Under the pieces are notes generated by a model. It was not told where the DNA came from and made no database searches. It worked only from the letters and a program-made list of their open reading frames with translations. From Palauibacter sp022826685 (GTDB lineage Bacteria > Gemmatimonadota > Gemmatimonadetes > Palauibacterales > Palauibacteraceae): 64,000 bases of DNA. Position 1 is the stretch's first letter. Every line of letters begins with the position of its first letter. The position numbers and the translations under genes are program-made. The stretch lies in the NCBI RefSeq assembly GCF_965221685.1, contig NZ_OZ244907.1; one strand, 5' to 3'. Positions 32,300 through 40,256 of the stretch are shown in pieces.

Positions 32300-33658
32300 A
32301 TGGCGAACGGCCAGAACGCGGCGGCTGCCGCGGCGAACATCTTCAAGGTGCCGGAGCTGAAGGCGAAGATCCTCTTCACTCTCCTGTGCCTCGCTCTGTA
32401 TCGGCTCGGCTCCCACATCACGACGCCGGGAGTGAACGTCGTGGCCCTGCAGGCCCTCGCCGGACAGTTCCAGGGCACGATCTTCGGCATCTACGACCTC
32501 TTCGTGGGGGGCGGTCTGCAGCGCGCGACCGTCTTCGCCCTCGGCATCATGCCCTATATCTCGGCGAGCATCCTCTTCCAGCTCCTCGCCGCCGTCATGC
32601 CGGCGATCGAAAAGCTGCAGAAGGAAGGGGAGGAGGGCCGCCGCAAGCTCACGCAGTGGACGCGGTATACCACCGTGGTGCTGTGTATCGGGCAGTCCTA
32701 CACCTACGCGCTCTTCCTCGAGGCTCAGCCGGGCGCGGTTCTCGATCCCGGTCTCGGATTTCGCCTCCTCACCGTGCTCATGCTTACGACCGGGGGCGTG
32801 TTCGTCATGTGGCTCGGCGAGCAGATCACCGAGCGCGGCGTCGGCAACGGCATGTCCCTGCTCATCTTCTTCTCGATTCTGCAGGGCTTCCCGGGAGCGG
32901 TGCTCAACACCTTCGAGCTCTACCAGGCCGGCGGCATTTCGCTCATCAAGCTCGCCGCCCTCGCGGCGACGCTCGTGGCCATCATGGCGGCGGTCGTCGC
33001 TCTGACGCTGGCCCAGCGCAAGATCCCCGTGCAGATCCCGCGGAAGGTCGTGGGCAGGGGCCGGATCCGGGAAGGGCAACGGTCGTTCATCCCCCTGCGG
33101 ATCAACTCCGCCGGCGTGATGCCGATCATCTTCGCGCAGTCGATCATCATCATTCCGGGAACCCTGGCCGCGTTCATGGGCAATCCCGGACCGGGCAGCT
33201 CCGGCGCCCGGCGCTTCATCTACGAGATGAGCCAGGCGCTCCAGGTGGGGACGGCGTGGTACTACGGGCTGTTCGTCGTTCTCATCATCTACTTCACCTA
33301 CTTCTACACGTCCATCATCTTCAACCCGACGGATCTGGCGGAGAATCTGAAGCGCCAGGGCGGGTTCATTCCCGGCGTCAAGCCCGGAGCGAAGACGGCG
33401 GACTATATCGATCACGTGCTCACGCGGATCACGCTGCCCGGCTCGGTCTACCTGGCGCTGATCGCCGTTCTGCCCTACCTGATCTTCTCGATCTTCGATC
33501 TTCAGACCTTCTTCTTCGGCGGCACTTCGCTGCTCATCGTGGTGGGCGTCGCGCTCGATACGATGCAGCAACTGCAACAGCATCTGCTGCTGCGTCAGTA
33601 CGAGGGATTCATGAAGAAGGGTCGCGTCAAGTATCGCGGCCGACAGCGCTACATGTGA
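32300..33658 (+). CDS. secY: Protein translocase subunit SecY
   Basis: SecY forms the protein-conducting channel with SecE. The 452-residue membrane protein has ten predicted spans, the LGIMPYISASILFQLL plug/TM2 region, WLGEQITERGVGNGMSLLIF, the RINSAGVMPIIFAQ segment and cytoplasmic loop ENLKRQGGFIPGVKPG. ATG 32300 directly follows rplO. Its stop overlaps adk (TGATG). The neighbours place it in the normal spc operon. Confidence 0.98.
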   Translation: MANGQNAAAAAANIFKVPELKAKILFTLLCLALYRLGSHITTPGVNVVALQALAGQFQGTIFGIYDLFVGGGLQRATVFALGIMPYISASILFQLLAAVMPAIEKLQKEGEEGRRKLTQWTRYTTVVLCIGQSYTYALFLEAQPGAVLDPGLGFRLLTVLMLTTGGVFVMWLGEQITERGVGNGMSLLIFFSILQGFPGAVLNTFELYQAGGISLIKLAALAATLVAIMAAVVALTLAQRKIPVQIPRKVVGRGRIREGQRSFIPLRINSAGVMPIIFAQSIIIIPGTLAAFMGNPGPGSSGARRFIYEMSQALQVGTAWYYGLFVVLIIYFTYFYTSIIFNPTDLAENLKRQGGFIPGVKPGAKTADYIDHVLTRITLPGSVYLALIAVLPYLIFSIFDLQTFFFGGTSLLIVVGVALDTMQQLQQHLLLRQYEGFMKKGRVKYRGRQRYM

Positions 33659-34320
33659 TGGGCGTGCGGTTGATCATCATGGGTCCTCCCGGGGTCGGGA
33701 AGGGCACCCAGGGCGAATTTCTGGCCGAACGCTTCGGCGTTCCGCGCCTCTCGACCGGCGACATGATCCGTGCCGCGCTTCAGGCCGGAACCCCGCTCGG
33801 CGAAAGGGTTCGAGTTTATTACGAGGCGGGCGAACTCGTGCCGGATGAGGTCGTGCTGGGACTCATCGCCGAGGCGTTCGACGGTTCGGAAGCGAGCGAA
33901 GGATTCGTGCTCGACGGATTCCCGCGCACGGTGCCTCAGGCCGACGGGCTCGGCGAACTGCTGGCCGACCGGAGCATCGAGCTGGACGCGGTGCTTTCGC
34001 TCGAGGCGCCGGAGGAAGAACTCGTCGATCGCATTTCCGGGCGGCGGGTCTGCGGAGCGTGCGGCCTCGTGACCCATGTGCGTGCCGTCGGCGCGAATGC
34101 GCCCTGCCCGGAGTGCGGAGCCGCTCTTGCGCAGCGCTCGGACGACCGCGCGGAGACCGTCCGCAATCGGCTCGCAGTCTACCGCGCCCAGACCGAGCCT
34201 CTGCTCGCCTACTACGCGCGCTCCGAGACGGGACTGACCGCGGTGGACGGCACGGGAACGCTGGAGGCGGTGCGGGATCGTCTCTTCGAGACGTTGCACA
34301 TGGCGGAGGTAGCCGGTTGA
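33658..34320 (+). CDS. adk: Adenylate kinase
   Basis: Adk interconverts ATP, ADP and AMP. The 220-residue protein has the P-loop GPPGVGKGT (9-17), the LSTGDMIRA AMP-binding region and LDGFPRT. The LID domain carries cysteines Cys132, Cys135, Cys150 and Cys153, so it is the zinc-binding long form found in many Gram-positive and other bacteria. ATG 33658 overlaps the secY stop. The stop overlaps the map TTG start. Confidence 0.98.
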   Translation: MGVRLIIMGPPGVGKGTQGEFLAERFGVPRLSTGDMIRAALQAGTPLGERVRVYYEAGELVPDEVVLGLIAEAFDGSEASEGFVLDGFPRTVPQADGLGELLADRSIELDAVLSLEAPEEELVDRISGRRVCGACGLVTHVRAVGANAPCPECGAALAQRSDDRAETVRNRLAVYRAQTEPLLAYYARSETGLTAVDGTGTLEAVRDRLFETLHMAEVAG

Positions 34321-35099
34321 TCCGGCTGAAGTCGTCCGCCCAGATCGACGCCATCGCGGCCGCGGGAGCCATCGTGGCGGAGGTCCTCGAGATGGCGGCG
34401 GAGCATGCCATCCCCGGACGGAGCACCGGGGAACTGGACGACATGGCGGAGGCGCTGATCCGCGACAACCCGGGCGCGACGCCGGCCTTCAAGGGATTGT
34501 ACGGGTTTCCGGCGACGCTGTGCACGAGCATCAACGAAGAGGTCGTCCACGGCATTCCGTCGTTCGGGCGTGAATTGGAGTCGGGCGACATCGTGAGCGT
34601 CGATGTCGGCGTCAAGCTCGACGGTCTGTTCGCGGACGCGGCCGTTACCATTCCCGTGGGAGAAGTGCTGCCGGCGACGGAACGTCTTCTCGGTGTGACC
34701 CGCACGGCGCTCGACGTGGGCATCGAGGTGGCGCGTCCCGGAGCCCAGCTCGGAGATCTGGGCTGCGCGATACAGACGCACGTCGAAGCCGAGGGCTTCA
34801 GTGTGATCAGGGAGCTGGTGGGGCATGGCGTGGGGGAGGCGCCTCACGAGGAACCGCAGGTTCCGAACTACGGAGTGCGCAACCGCGGGTTCCGGATGCA
34901 GGCGGGGCTCGTCATCGCCATCGAGCCGATGGTTAACGCGGGCGGGCCGGAGATCCGTACACTCGACGATGAATGGACGGTCGTGACGGGGGACGGACGC
35001 CTCTCCGCGCATTTCGAGCATACCGTGGCGGTGACGTCGGAAGGCCCGCGCGTGTTGACGCGCGTCGCGAGTCCCGCGCGAGCAGCAGGGGAGGCCTGA
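34317..35099 (+). CDS. map: Methionine aminopeptidase, type I
   Basis: MAP removes N-terminal Met from nascent proteins. TTG 34317, overlapping the adk stop and preceded by GGAGGT, gives MIRLKSSAQIDAIAAAG, the expected N-terminus. The 260-residue protein retains His78 and all five metal ligands Asp96, Asp107, His170, Glu203 and Glu234. It lacks the N-terminal zinc-finger of type Ib enzymes. infA begins two bases after the stop. Confidence 0.97.
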   Translation: MIRLKSSAQIDAIAAAGAIVAEVLEMAAEHAIPGRSTGELDDMAEALIRDNPGATPAFKGLYGFPATLCTSINEEVVHGIPSFGRELESGDIVSVDVGVKLDGLFADAAVTIPVGEVLPATERLLGVTRTALDVGIEVARPGAQLGDLGCAIQTHVEAEGFSVIRELVGHGVGEAPHEEPQVPNYGVRNRGFRMQAGLVIAIEPMVNAGGPEIRTLDDEWTVVTGDGRLSAHFEHTVAVTSEGPRVLTRVASPARAAGEA

Positions 35100-35100
35100 G

Positions 35101-35319
35101 TTGGCGAAGGAAGAACCGATCCAGATGACGGGGGAGGTCGCCGAGGCGCTTCCCAACGCGATGTTTCGCGTGGAGTTGGAGAACGGGCATCAGATCGTCT
35201 GCCACGTCTCCGGCAAGATTCGAATGAACTACATACGGATCCTGCCGGGGGACCGGGTTGCGGTCGAGTTGTCGCCCTACGATTTGACGAGAGGGCGGAT
35301 TACGTACCGGTACAAGTGA
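35101..35319 (+). CDS. infA: Translation initiation factor IF-1
   Basis: IF-1 occupies the A site during initiation. The 72-residue OB-fold protein reads MAKEEPIQMTGEVAEALPNAMF, with GKIRMNYIRILPGDRV and the C-terminal DLTRGRITYRYK, all conserved. The start is TTG 35101 with GGGGAGG upstream. A hairpin follows the stop codon and then the candidate promoter for rpmJ. Confidence 0.97.
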   Translation: MAKEEPIQMTGEVAEALPNAMFRVELENGHQIVCHVSGKIRMNYIRILPGDRVAVELSPYDLTRGRITYRYK

Positions 35320-35339
35320 ACCGGGGGAAAGCCCCGGTT
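35319..35339 (+). terminator. Hairpin after infA
   Basis: AACCGGGG (35319-35326) pairs perfectly with CCCCGGTT (35332-35339) across GAAAG. No T-run follows, so it may be an RNA-stability or partial termination element between infA and rpmJ. Confidence 0.45.
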
Positions 35340-35352
35340 GCGGCAATGGAAT

Positions 35353-35381
35353 TTGTTCGGATCGGTTCGGGCTGGTATTCT
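35353..35381 (+). promoter_or_regulatory. Possible promoter for rpmJ-rpsMKD-rpoA-rplQ
   Basis: TTGTTC (35353-35358) and TATTCT (35376-35381) are separated by 17 bases, 39 bases upstream of the rpmJ start. The -10 element is good and the -35 partial. It would allow the alpha operon to be expressed apart from the upstream genes. Confidence 0.5.
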
Positions 35382-35419
35382 GAAGGGTTGCCATCGAACC
35401 GCCACCAGAGGACGGAAGC

Positions 35420-35536
35420 ATGAAGGTTCGTTCGAGTGTCAAGCGAATTTGCGAGCATTGCAAGGTCATCCGCAGGCGCGGTGTCGTCCGGGTGATCTGC
35501 AGTCGAAATCCGAAGTGCAAGCAGCGGCAGGGATAG
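35420..35536 (+). CDS. rpmJ: 50S ribosomal protein L36
   Basis: This 38-residue basic protein reads MKVRSSVKRICEHCKVIRRR and ends CKQRQG, a standard L36. It is the zinc-type form with Cys11, Cys14 and Cys27; the fourth ligand is Cys33 where many species use histidine. GAGGACGGAAGC precedes the ATG. It lies between infA and rpsM, its usual place. Confidence 0.96.
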   Translation: MKVRSSVKRICEHCKVIRRRGVVRVICSRNPKCKQRQG

Positions 35537-35546
35537 GCAGGAAACC

Positions 35547-35927
35547 ATGGCACGTATAGCCGGAGTCGATCTCCCGCGGAACAAGCGGATCGAGGTGGGG
35601 CTCACGTACATCTACGGGATCGGCCACTCGACGGCGCGCAACATCCTGGCCGAAACGGGCGTGGATGGGGACGTTCGCGTCTATCAGCTGTCCGACGAAG
35701 ACGTCAACAAGCTGCGTCGGGTCATCGAGAGCCACTACAAGGTCGAAGGTGCGCTGCGCACCGAGACCTCGATGAACGTCAAGCGTCTGATGGACATCGG
35801 GTGCTATCGCGGGATGCGGCACAGGCGGAATCTGCCCGTGCGCGGCCAGCGAACGCACACCAACGCCCGGACCCGCAAGGGGCCGCGGCGCGCCGTGGCC
35901 GGCAAGAAGAAGGCACCCCGGAAGTAG
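35547..35927 (+). CDS. rpsM: 30S ribosomal protein S13
   Basis: S13 contacts P-site tRNA and L5. The 126-residue protein begins MARIAGVDLPRNKRIEVGL, has YIYGIGHSTARNIL and the C-terminal GQRTHTNARTRKGPRR, all conserved. ATG 35547 follows GCAGGAAACC, ten bases after rpmJ. It opens the alpha operon proper. Confidence 0.98.
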   Translation: MARIAGVDLPRNKRIEVGLTYIYGIGHSTARNILAETGVDGDVRVYQLSDEDVNKLRRVIESHYKVEGALRTETSMNVKRLMDIGCYRGMRHRRNLPVRGQRTHTNARTRKGPRRAVAGKKKAPRK

Positions 35928-35985
35928 GACGCCCCGGGAGTAGACGCGACAACCACGTTCGGTCCAAACGGAGGACGCGCAGGGA

Positions 35986-36366
35986 ATGGCAAAGCGGGTA
36001 AGAAAGAAGAAGCGCCAGGTCGATGCCGAGGGCGTCGCCCACATCAAGGCGACCTTCAACAATACGATCATCACGATCACGACTCTGACGGGGGACACCG
36101 TCGCCTGGGCCAGTGCCGGAAAGGCGGGATTCAAGGGCTCCAAGAAGTCGACGCCCTTTGCCGCCACCATCGCGGCCGAGACGGTGGGACGCGAGGCCGC
36201 CGGCATGGGGATGCGGCGGGTCCACGTGGAGGTGCAGGGCCCCGGATCGGGACGTGAGTCGGCGATTCAGGCGCTGCAGGCGGCCGGTCTCGCGATCCGC
36301 TCGATCAAGGACGTGACGCCGATTCCGCACAACGGATGCCGTCCGCCGAAGAAGCGGAGGGTATAG
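35986..36366 (+). CDS. rpsK: 30S ribosomal protein S11
   Basis: S11 forms part of the mRNA path on the 30S platform. The 126-residue protein has VAHIKATFNNTIITITTLTG, GFKGSKKSTPFAA and the C-terminal IKDVTPIPHNGCRPPKKRRV, all diagnostic. A 58-base gap separates it from rpsM. rpsD starts directly after its stop. Confidence 0.98.
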   Translation: MAKRVRKKKRQVDAEGVAHIKATFNNTIITITTLTGDTVAWASAGKAGFKGSKKSTPFAATIAAETVGREAAGMGMRRVHVEVQGPGSGRESAIQALQAAGLAIRSIKDVTPIPHNGCRPPKKRRV

Positions 36367-36999
36367 ATGGCTCGCTATACGGGACCCGTTTGTCGGCTGT
36401 GCCGGCGCGAGGGGGAGAAGCTCTTCCTCAAGGGGAAGCGCTGTTTCACGGAGAAGTGCGCGATCGAGCGTCGTGCGTTTCCCCCCGGGCAGCATGGTGG
36501 CGGCCGCCGTCGTCGGCGCCAGTCGGAGTACGCCGTGCAGTTGCGGGAAAAGCAGAAGGTGAAGCGGATCTACGGACTCGCGGAGAAGCAGTTCCGCTCT
36601 CTCTTCAAGAAGGCTTCCCGCGTTCCGGGCGTCACGGGCGAGAACCTGCTCGTCGCGCTCGAGAGCCGGCTGGACAATATCGTCTATCGGCTCGGCTTCG
36701 CGCCTTCTCGCAAGGCGGCGCGGCAGCTCATTCGGCATCGCCACGTGCGGGTCGAAGGGGCGACGGTCGACGTGCCGAGCTATTCCGTGGGGCCCGGCGC
36801 GGAAGTGTCGGTGGCGCCGAAAGCACGGAAGTTGCCGGTGGTGATCGAGGCGATCGAGGATCGTCGGTCACGCGATCAGCTGTCGTGGCTGGGCGTCGAC
36901 TATGACACGGCGAGCGGGCGCATGCTTGAGCGCCCGTCCCGATCCGACATTCCACTCGCCGTCGAAGAACAGTTGATCGTCGAACTCTACAGCAAGTAG
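36367..36999 (+). CDS. rpsD: 30S ribosomal protein S4
   Basis: S4 starts 30S assembly. The 210-residue protein has a zinc-type N-terminus with Cys9, Cys12, Cys26 and Cys31, then PPGQHGGGRRRRRQSEYAVQL and an S4 RNA-binding domain (ESRLDNIVYRLGFAPSRKAA, RQLIRHRHVRVEG). It begins immediately after rpsK. A hairpin occupies the gap before rpoA. Confidence 0.98.
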   Translation: MARYTGPVCRLCRREGEKLFLKGKRCFTEKCAIERRAFPPGQHGGGRRRRRQSEYAVQLREKQKVKRIYGLAEKQFRSLFKKASRVPGVTGENLLVALESRLDNIVYRLGFAPSRKAARQLIRHRHVRVEGATVDVPSYSVGPGAEVSVAPKARKLPVVIEAIEDRRSRDQLSWLGVDYDTASGRMLERPSRSDIPLAVEEQLIVELYSK

Positions 37000-37008
37000 G
37001 CCCGCGCG

Positions 37009-37033
37009 GCCGGCGCGTTTCGCCGCGTCCGGC
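37009..37033 (+). promoter_or_regulatory. Hairpin between rpsD and rpoA
   Basis: GCCGG-CGCG (37009-37017) pairs with CGCG-T-CCGGC (37024-37033) with one bulged T and a TTTCGC loop. It lies 40 bases upstream of the rpoA start and has no T-run. It may set rpoA levels relative to the ribosomal genes; that role is inferred. Confidence 0.4.
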
Positions 37034-37073
37034 CCGCGGAAGTCGCTGAGCGAAAACAGGGAGTGAAGTGCAT

Positions 37074-38177
37074 ATGACGGTGTCGGTAGATCTGGCCGGT
37101 CTCGTGCTTCCGGAAGCGATGGAGGAACAGAAGCGATCCCCCAATGGGGCGCGCGCGTCGTTTCTTCTCCAGCCGCTGGAGCGCGGGTTCGGACACACGA
37201 TCGGCAACTCGATCCGGCGGATCATGTTGTCCTCGCTTCCCGGGGTGGCGGTTTGGGCCTTCCGGGCGGACGGCGTTCAGCATGAACACCAGACGGTCGA
37301 CGGGGTCGCGGAGGATGTACATCAGATCATTCAGAACCTCAAGCGTCTGGTTCTGGTGATGGACGAGGACAAAGAGGACGCGAAGCTCTCGCTGACGGCG
37401 CACAAGGCCGGCCCGGTAACGGCGGAGCAGATCGCGGAGCATGCATCGGTTCAGGTGGTGAACCCGGACCTCGTGCTCTTCACGCTGCAGGAGGATTTGC
37501 CCGAGAAACGTCCTCTCACCTTCGACCTTTGGGTGAATCGTGGCCGCGGCTTCGTCATGGCGGAGCACCATGTGCCTCCGGAGGAGACCGAGGCCAAGCG
37601 TGACTTTCCGGTCGGGGCGATCCGGATAGACGCCGTCTACAATCCCGTGACCCGCGCGAATTTCGATGTAAGGGAGACCCGGGTCGGCCAGCGTACGGAC
37701 TTCGACCGGCTCGAGGTGGACGTCGAGACGAACGGAGCCCTGAATCCGGCGGAGGCGGTTTCGCAGGCGGCGGAGATCGTCCGGCTGCACCTGTCGTACT
37801 TCAGTCAGATGGGGACCGTGCCCACATTGCCGGAGGCCGTCGAGCCGGTCCAGGAGGACAGCGCAAAGGAGCCGATCGATTCGGGGCTCGTCGAGTTGCT
37901 CGAACGCTCGCTCGAGGAGTTCAGCGAGGTCTCGGCCCGCTCGAGGAATACGCTCGAGAAGCAGGGCGTCACGACCCTGGGCGATGTCGTCACCCGGTCG
38001 CGGGACGATATTCTGGGGCTGGAGAATTTCGGAGAGAAGTCTCTCGAGGAGCTTGCGGAGGTCCTCGGCACGCACGGACTCCGGTTCGGCATGTCGTTCC
38101 TGCGGGATGAAGAGGGGAACCTCTACCTGAAGGAAGATCTGGCGGGGAACGGAGCTCGGAGCGACGATGAGGCATAG
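37074..38177 (+). CDS. rpoA: DNA-directed RNA polymerase subunit alpha
   Basis: RpoA dimers nucleate RNA polymerase assembly. ATG 37074 with GGGAGTGAAG upstream gives 367 residues; GTG 37068, two codons earlier in frame, is an alternative. The N-terminal domain shows LERGFGHTIGNSIRRIMLSS, and the C-terminal DNA-binding domain (about 275-340) shows LGDVVTRSRDDILGLENFG and KSLEELAEVL. Slightly longer than E. coli alpha (329). Its end overlaps rplQ by 11 bases. Confidence 0.98.
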   Translation: MTVSVDLAGLVLPEAMEEQKRSPNGARASFLLQPLERGFGHTIGNSIRRIMLSSLPGVAVWAFRADGVQHEHQTVDGVAEDVHQIIQNLKRLVLVMDEDKEDAKLSLTAHKAGPVTAEQIAEHASVQVVNPDLVLFTLQEDLPEKRPLTFDLWVNRGRGFVMAEHHVPPEETEAKRDFPVGAIRIDAVYNPVTRANFDVRETRVGQRTDFDRLEVDVETNGALNPAEAVSQAAEIVRLHLSYFSQMGTVPTLPEAVEPVQEDSAKEPIDSGLVELLERSLEEFSEVSARSRNTLEKQGVTTLGDVVTRSRDDILGLENFGEKSLEELAEVLGTHGLRFGMSFLRDEEGNLYLKEDLAGNGARSDDEA

Positions 38178-38529
38178 AAAGAAGGGGCGGGAACTCAGTC
38201 GGACGCGCAGCCATCGGAAGGCGATGCTGCGAAACATGGCGACGAGTCTCATCCTGCACGAGCGGATCCGTACGACCGAGGCGAAGGCGAAGGAGTTGCG
38301 GCCGTTCGCCGAAAAGCTCATCACTTTGGCGAAGAGAGGCGATCTGCACAGCAGGCAGCTGGCCGGCCGGCAGATCGCGGACCGCGCCGCGCTGCGGAAG
38401 CTCTTCGAGAAGATCGGCCCGCGTTTCGAGCAGCGACCGGGCGGATACACGAGGATTCTGAAGCTGGGTGCGCGGAAGGGTGACGGAGCGGAGTTGGCGC
38501 TCATCGAATTCACCGATCGCGAGGCGTGA
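38167..38529 (+). CDS. rplQ: 50S ribosomal protein L17
   Basis: L17 lies at the tunnel exit. The 120-residue protein reads MRHRKKGRELSRTRSHRKAM, then LRNMATSLILHERIRTTEAKAKELRP (in two parts) and GGYTRILKLGARKGDGAELALIE. All are family hallmarks. It overlaps rpoA, the normal end of the alpha operon. Confidence 0.98.
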   Translation: MRHRKKGRELSRTRSHRKAMLRNMATSLILHERIRTTEAKAKELRPFAEKLITLAKRGDLHSRQLAGRQIADRAALRKLFEKIGPRFEQRPGGYTRILKLGARKGDGAELALIEFTDREA

Positions 38530-38547
38530 GGAACCGGGAGAAGAGAC

Positions 38548-39051
38548 ATGTCCAACAAAGGTGAAGGTGGACTCGGCGTCATCCTCAGCATCGTCGCGCT
38601 GGCGGCCATCGGAGGTTTCATGTATTGGCTGAACCTCCAGTCGCGCGACATCGAGGAAGCACGCGCCGCAGCCGAAGCGGCCGAGATCGAGGCGGCCCGT
38701 GATCTGGACGCGTCCGACCTCCTGGCCAATCCGCAGGGAGCCGTCAACCGCCGCGTGGTGATCGAAGGAATCCGCGTCGCGACTGGTCTGGGACAGGGCG
38801 CGTTTGCTCTCCAGCTTGCCCCGGGCGTCGCCTATCCCGTGCTGTTGGAACCCGATCCGATCCAGATCCTCAGGATGACGGAAACCACGATCTACGGCGG
38901 CGACAGCGTCGCCGTCTCGGGGCAGATCTATACATTCAACGATTCGATCGCCGGCGTCTGGGTCGAGTCCGGAGCGGTTCAGGAAGGCATGGGCGAACTC
39001 ATTCCATCGTCCCCGACCTTCCTGCTCGCCGACTCCGTGCACGTGCACTGA
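38548..39051 (+). CDS. Membrane-anchored protein of unknown function
   Basis: I do not recognise this 167-residue protein. It has one N-terminal membrane segment (about 9-29, LGVILSIVALAAIGGFMYWL), then a short alanine/glutamate-rich helix (about 33-52) and a beta-rich region from about 60 with repeated VVIEGIRV and SVAVSGQIYTF strands, resembling a small OB-like fold facing the periplasm. A good ribosome-binding site (GGGAGAAGAG) precedes ATG 38548. It lies between rplQ and rpmB on the same strand, so it may be co-transcribed with ribosomal genes. Confidence 0.7.
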   Translation: MSNKGEGGLGVILSIVALAAIGGFMYWLNLQSRDIEEARAAAEAAEIEAARDLDASDLLANPQGAVNRRVVIEGIRVATGLGQGAFALQLAPGVAYPVLLEPDPIQILRMTETTIYGGDSVAVSGQIYTFNDSIAGVWVESGAVQEGMGELIPSSPTFLLADSVHVH

Positions 39052-39069
39052 GCGAATACTGAGCGGGTC

Positions 39070-39261
39070 ATGGCGAATTTCTGTTACGTCTGCGGCAAGG
39101 GACCCGGCGTCGGGAACCACGTCAGCAACGCGAACAACAAGCGCAAGCGGCGCTTCATGCCGAACCTCCAGCGGGTGAAGATCGTGGATGGTTCGGGTCG
39201 TCGTCGTGTGCTCGTCTGCACGCGGTGCATCAAGGCGGGGAAAGTCGTCAAGGCGTCCTGA
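39070..39261 (+). CDS. rpmB: 50S ribosomal protein L28
   Basis: The 63-residue protein reads MANFCYVCGKGPGVGNHVSN, then RRFMPNLQRVKI and VLVCTRCIKAGKV. It is the zinc-type L28 with Cys5, Cys8, Cys50 and Cys53. ATG 39070 follows the unknown membrane protein by 18 bases. It ends the long plus-strand ribosomal run; a MITE-like element begins a few bases after its stop. Confidence 0.96.
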   Translation: MANFCYVCGKGPGVGNHVSNANNKRKRRFMPNLQRVKIVDGSGRRRVLVCTRCIKAGKVVKAS

Positions 39262-39262
39262 C

Positions 39263-39436
39263 ACACTAGTGCGGTGTCGCAGAAATCCCACGGCCATTCG
39301 AGCGCCGATGCATCCGCCCCTGCGGCGTTGCTCCTCCTCGCAATAGCTCTGCTATTACTCGTCGGAGCGCCTTGCAGGATCCGGCGCCTCGGGCGCTCTC
39401 GGTGGCTCGCGGACTTCTGCGACACCACACTAGCGT
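39263..39436. mobile_element. MITE-like inverted-repeat element 1
   Basis: A 22-base left end (39263-39284) matches the reverse complement of 39415-39436 at 20 of 22 positions. Both ends contain CTAG (39266-39269 and 39430-39433), so the 168-base core element could be flanked by a CTAG or TA target duplication, as for IS630/Tc1-type elements. The inside is itself imperfectly palindromic, centred near 39345 with CTCCTCCTCGCAATAGC against its mirror. It has no coding capacity of its own. It lies between rpmB and hemD, 14 bases from the hemD start. Confidence 0.7.
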
Positions 39437-39446
39437 CGGCGGTCCG

Positions 39447-40256
39447 GTGATCTCTCCCCCGCTCGCGGGCCAGCATGTGCTCGTCACGCGGCCCGCCGAG
39501 CAAGCCGAAGGCTTCCGTACCCTCCTGGAGGCCGCGGGGGCGACCGTAACGACGGCGCCGACCATCCGGTTGACCCCTCCATCCGATGCGGGGGCGCTGA
39601 GGCGGGCGGCCGACCGCCTGGCCGAATACGACTGGATCGTGCTGACGAGTGTGAACGCCGTCCACCGCCTGGGAGAGGCTGCGTCGAAGGCGGACTCGAT
39701 GGGCGCGCTGGCGACGGGCCGGTTCGCCGCCGTGGGTCCGGCGACCTCGGACGCGCTACGCGCACTCGGCGTGGCGGAGTGCCTCGTGCCGCCGGTCTAT
39801 CGCGGCGAAGCGCTCGCGGAGGAGATCGTGGCGGCGACCGATCCGGAGAGCCTTTCGGACGCGCGAATCCTGCTCGTGCAGGCCGAGCGGGCACGGCCCG
39901 TGCTGCGGGAACGACTCGTCGCCTCCGGAGCGCGGGTCGATGCTGCCCCGGCCTACGCGGTAGAGGTCAACCGCGACGTGCGAAACGCTCTCCGCGAATT
40001 CATCGAACTGGGTCGCGGGGACTGGCTGACCTTCACGGCCTCGTCCGCTGCCCGTGCCTTCGTGCAACTCGTCGGCGCGCAGACCGGCGGCGCTCTCGTG
40101 GCCGCCATCAGTCCGGTGACCGCATCGACGCTCTCCGGACTCGGTCTGCCGGTGCACGTCGTGGCGGCCACCCACTCGATGCCCGGGCTCGTGGAGGCTC
40201 TGGTTGTGTCCGCTGCCCGCCCCGGCCGTTTCGCGGCGACTCACGGCCATGCCTGA
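39447..40256 (+). CDS. hemD: Uroporphyrinogen-III synthase
   Basis: HemD cyclises hydroxymethylbilane to uroporphyrinogen III in haem synthesis. The 269-residue protein reads MISPPLAGQHVLVTRPAEQA from GTG 39447; GGxVTRP, DWIVLTSVNAV, VGPATSDALRALG and WLTFTASSAARAF fit the poorly conserved HemD fold. An ATG upstream (39372) would read through the MITE-like element and is unlikely. It overlaps hemB by eight bases, and the pairing with hemB supports the call. Confidence 0.88.
   Translation: MISPPLAGQHVLVTRPAEQAEGFRTLLEAAGATVTTAPTIRLTPPSDAGALRRAADRLAEYDWIVLTSVNAVHRLGEAASKADSMGALATGRFAAVGPATSDALRALGVAECLVPPVYRGEALAEEIVAATDPESLSDARILLVQAERARPVLRERLVASGARVDAAPAYAVEVNRDVRNALREFIELGRGDWLTFTASSAARAFVQLVGAQTGGALVAAISPVTASTLSGLGLPVHVVAATHSMPGLVEALVVSAARPGRFAATHGHA

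Noticed and set aside
39372..39446. Upstream ATG at 39372 as the hemD start
   Set aside because: It would translate through the right half of the MITE-like element and add 25 residues unlike HemD.
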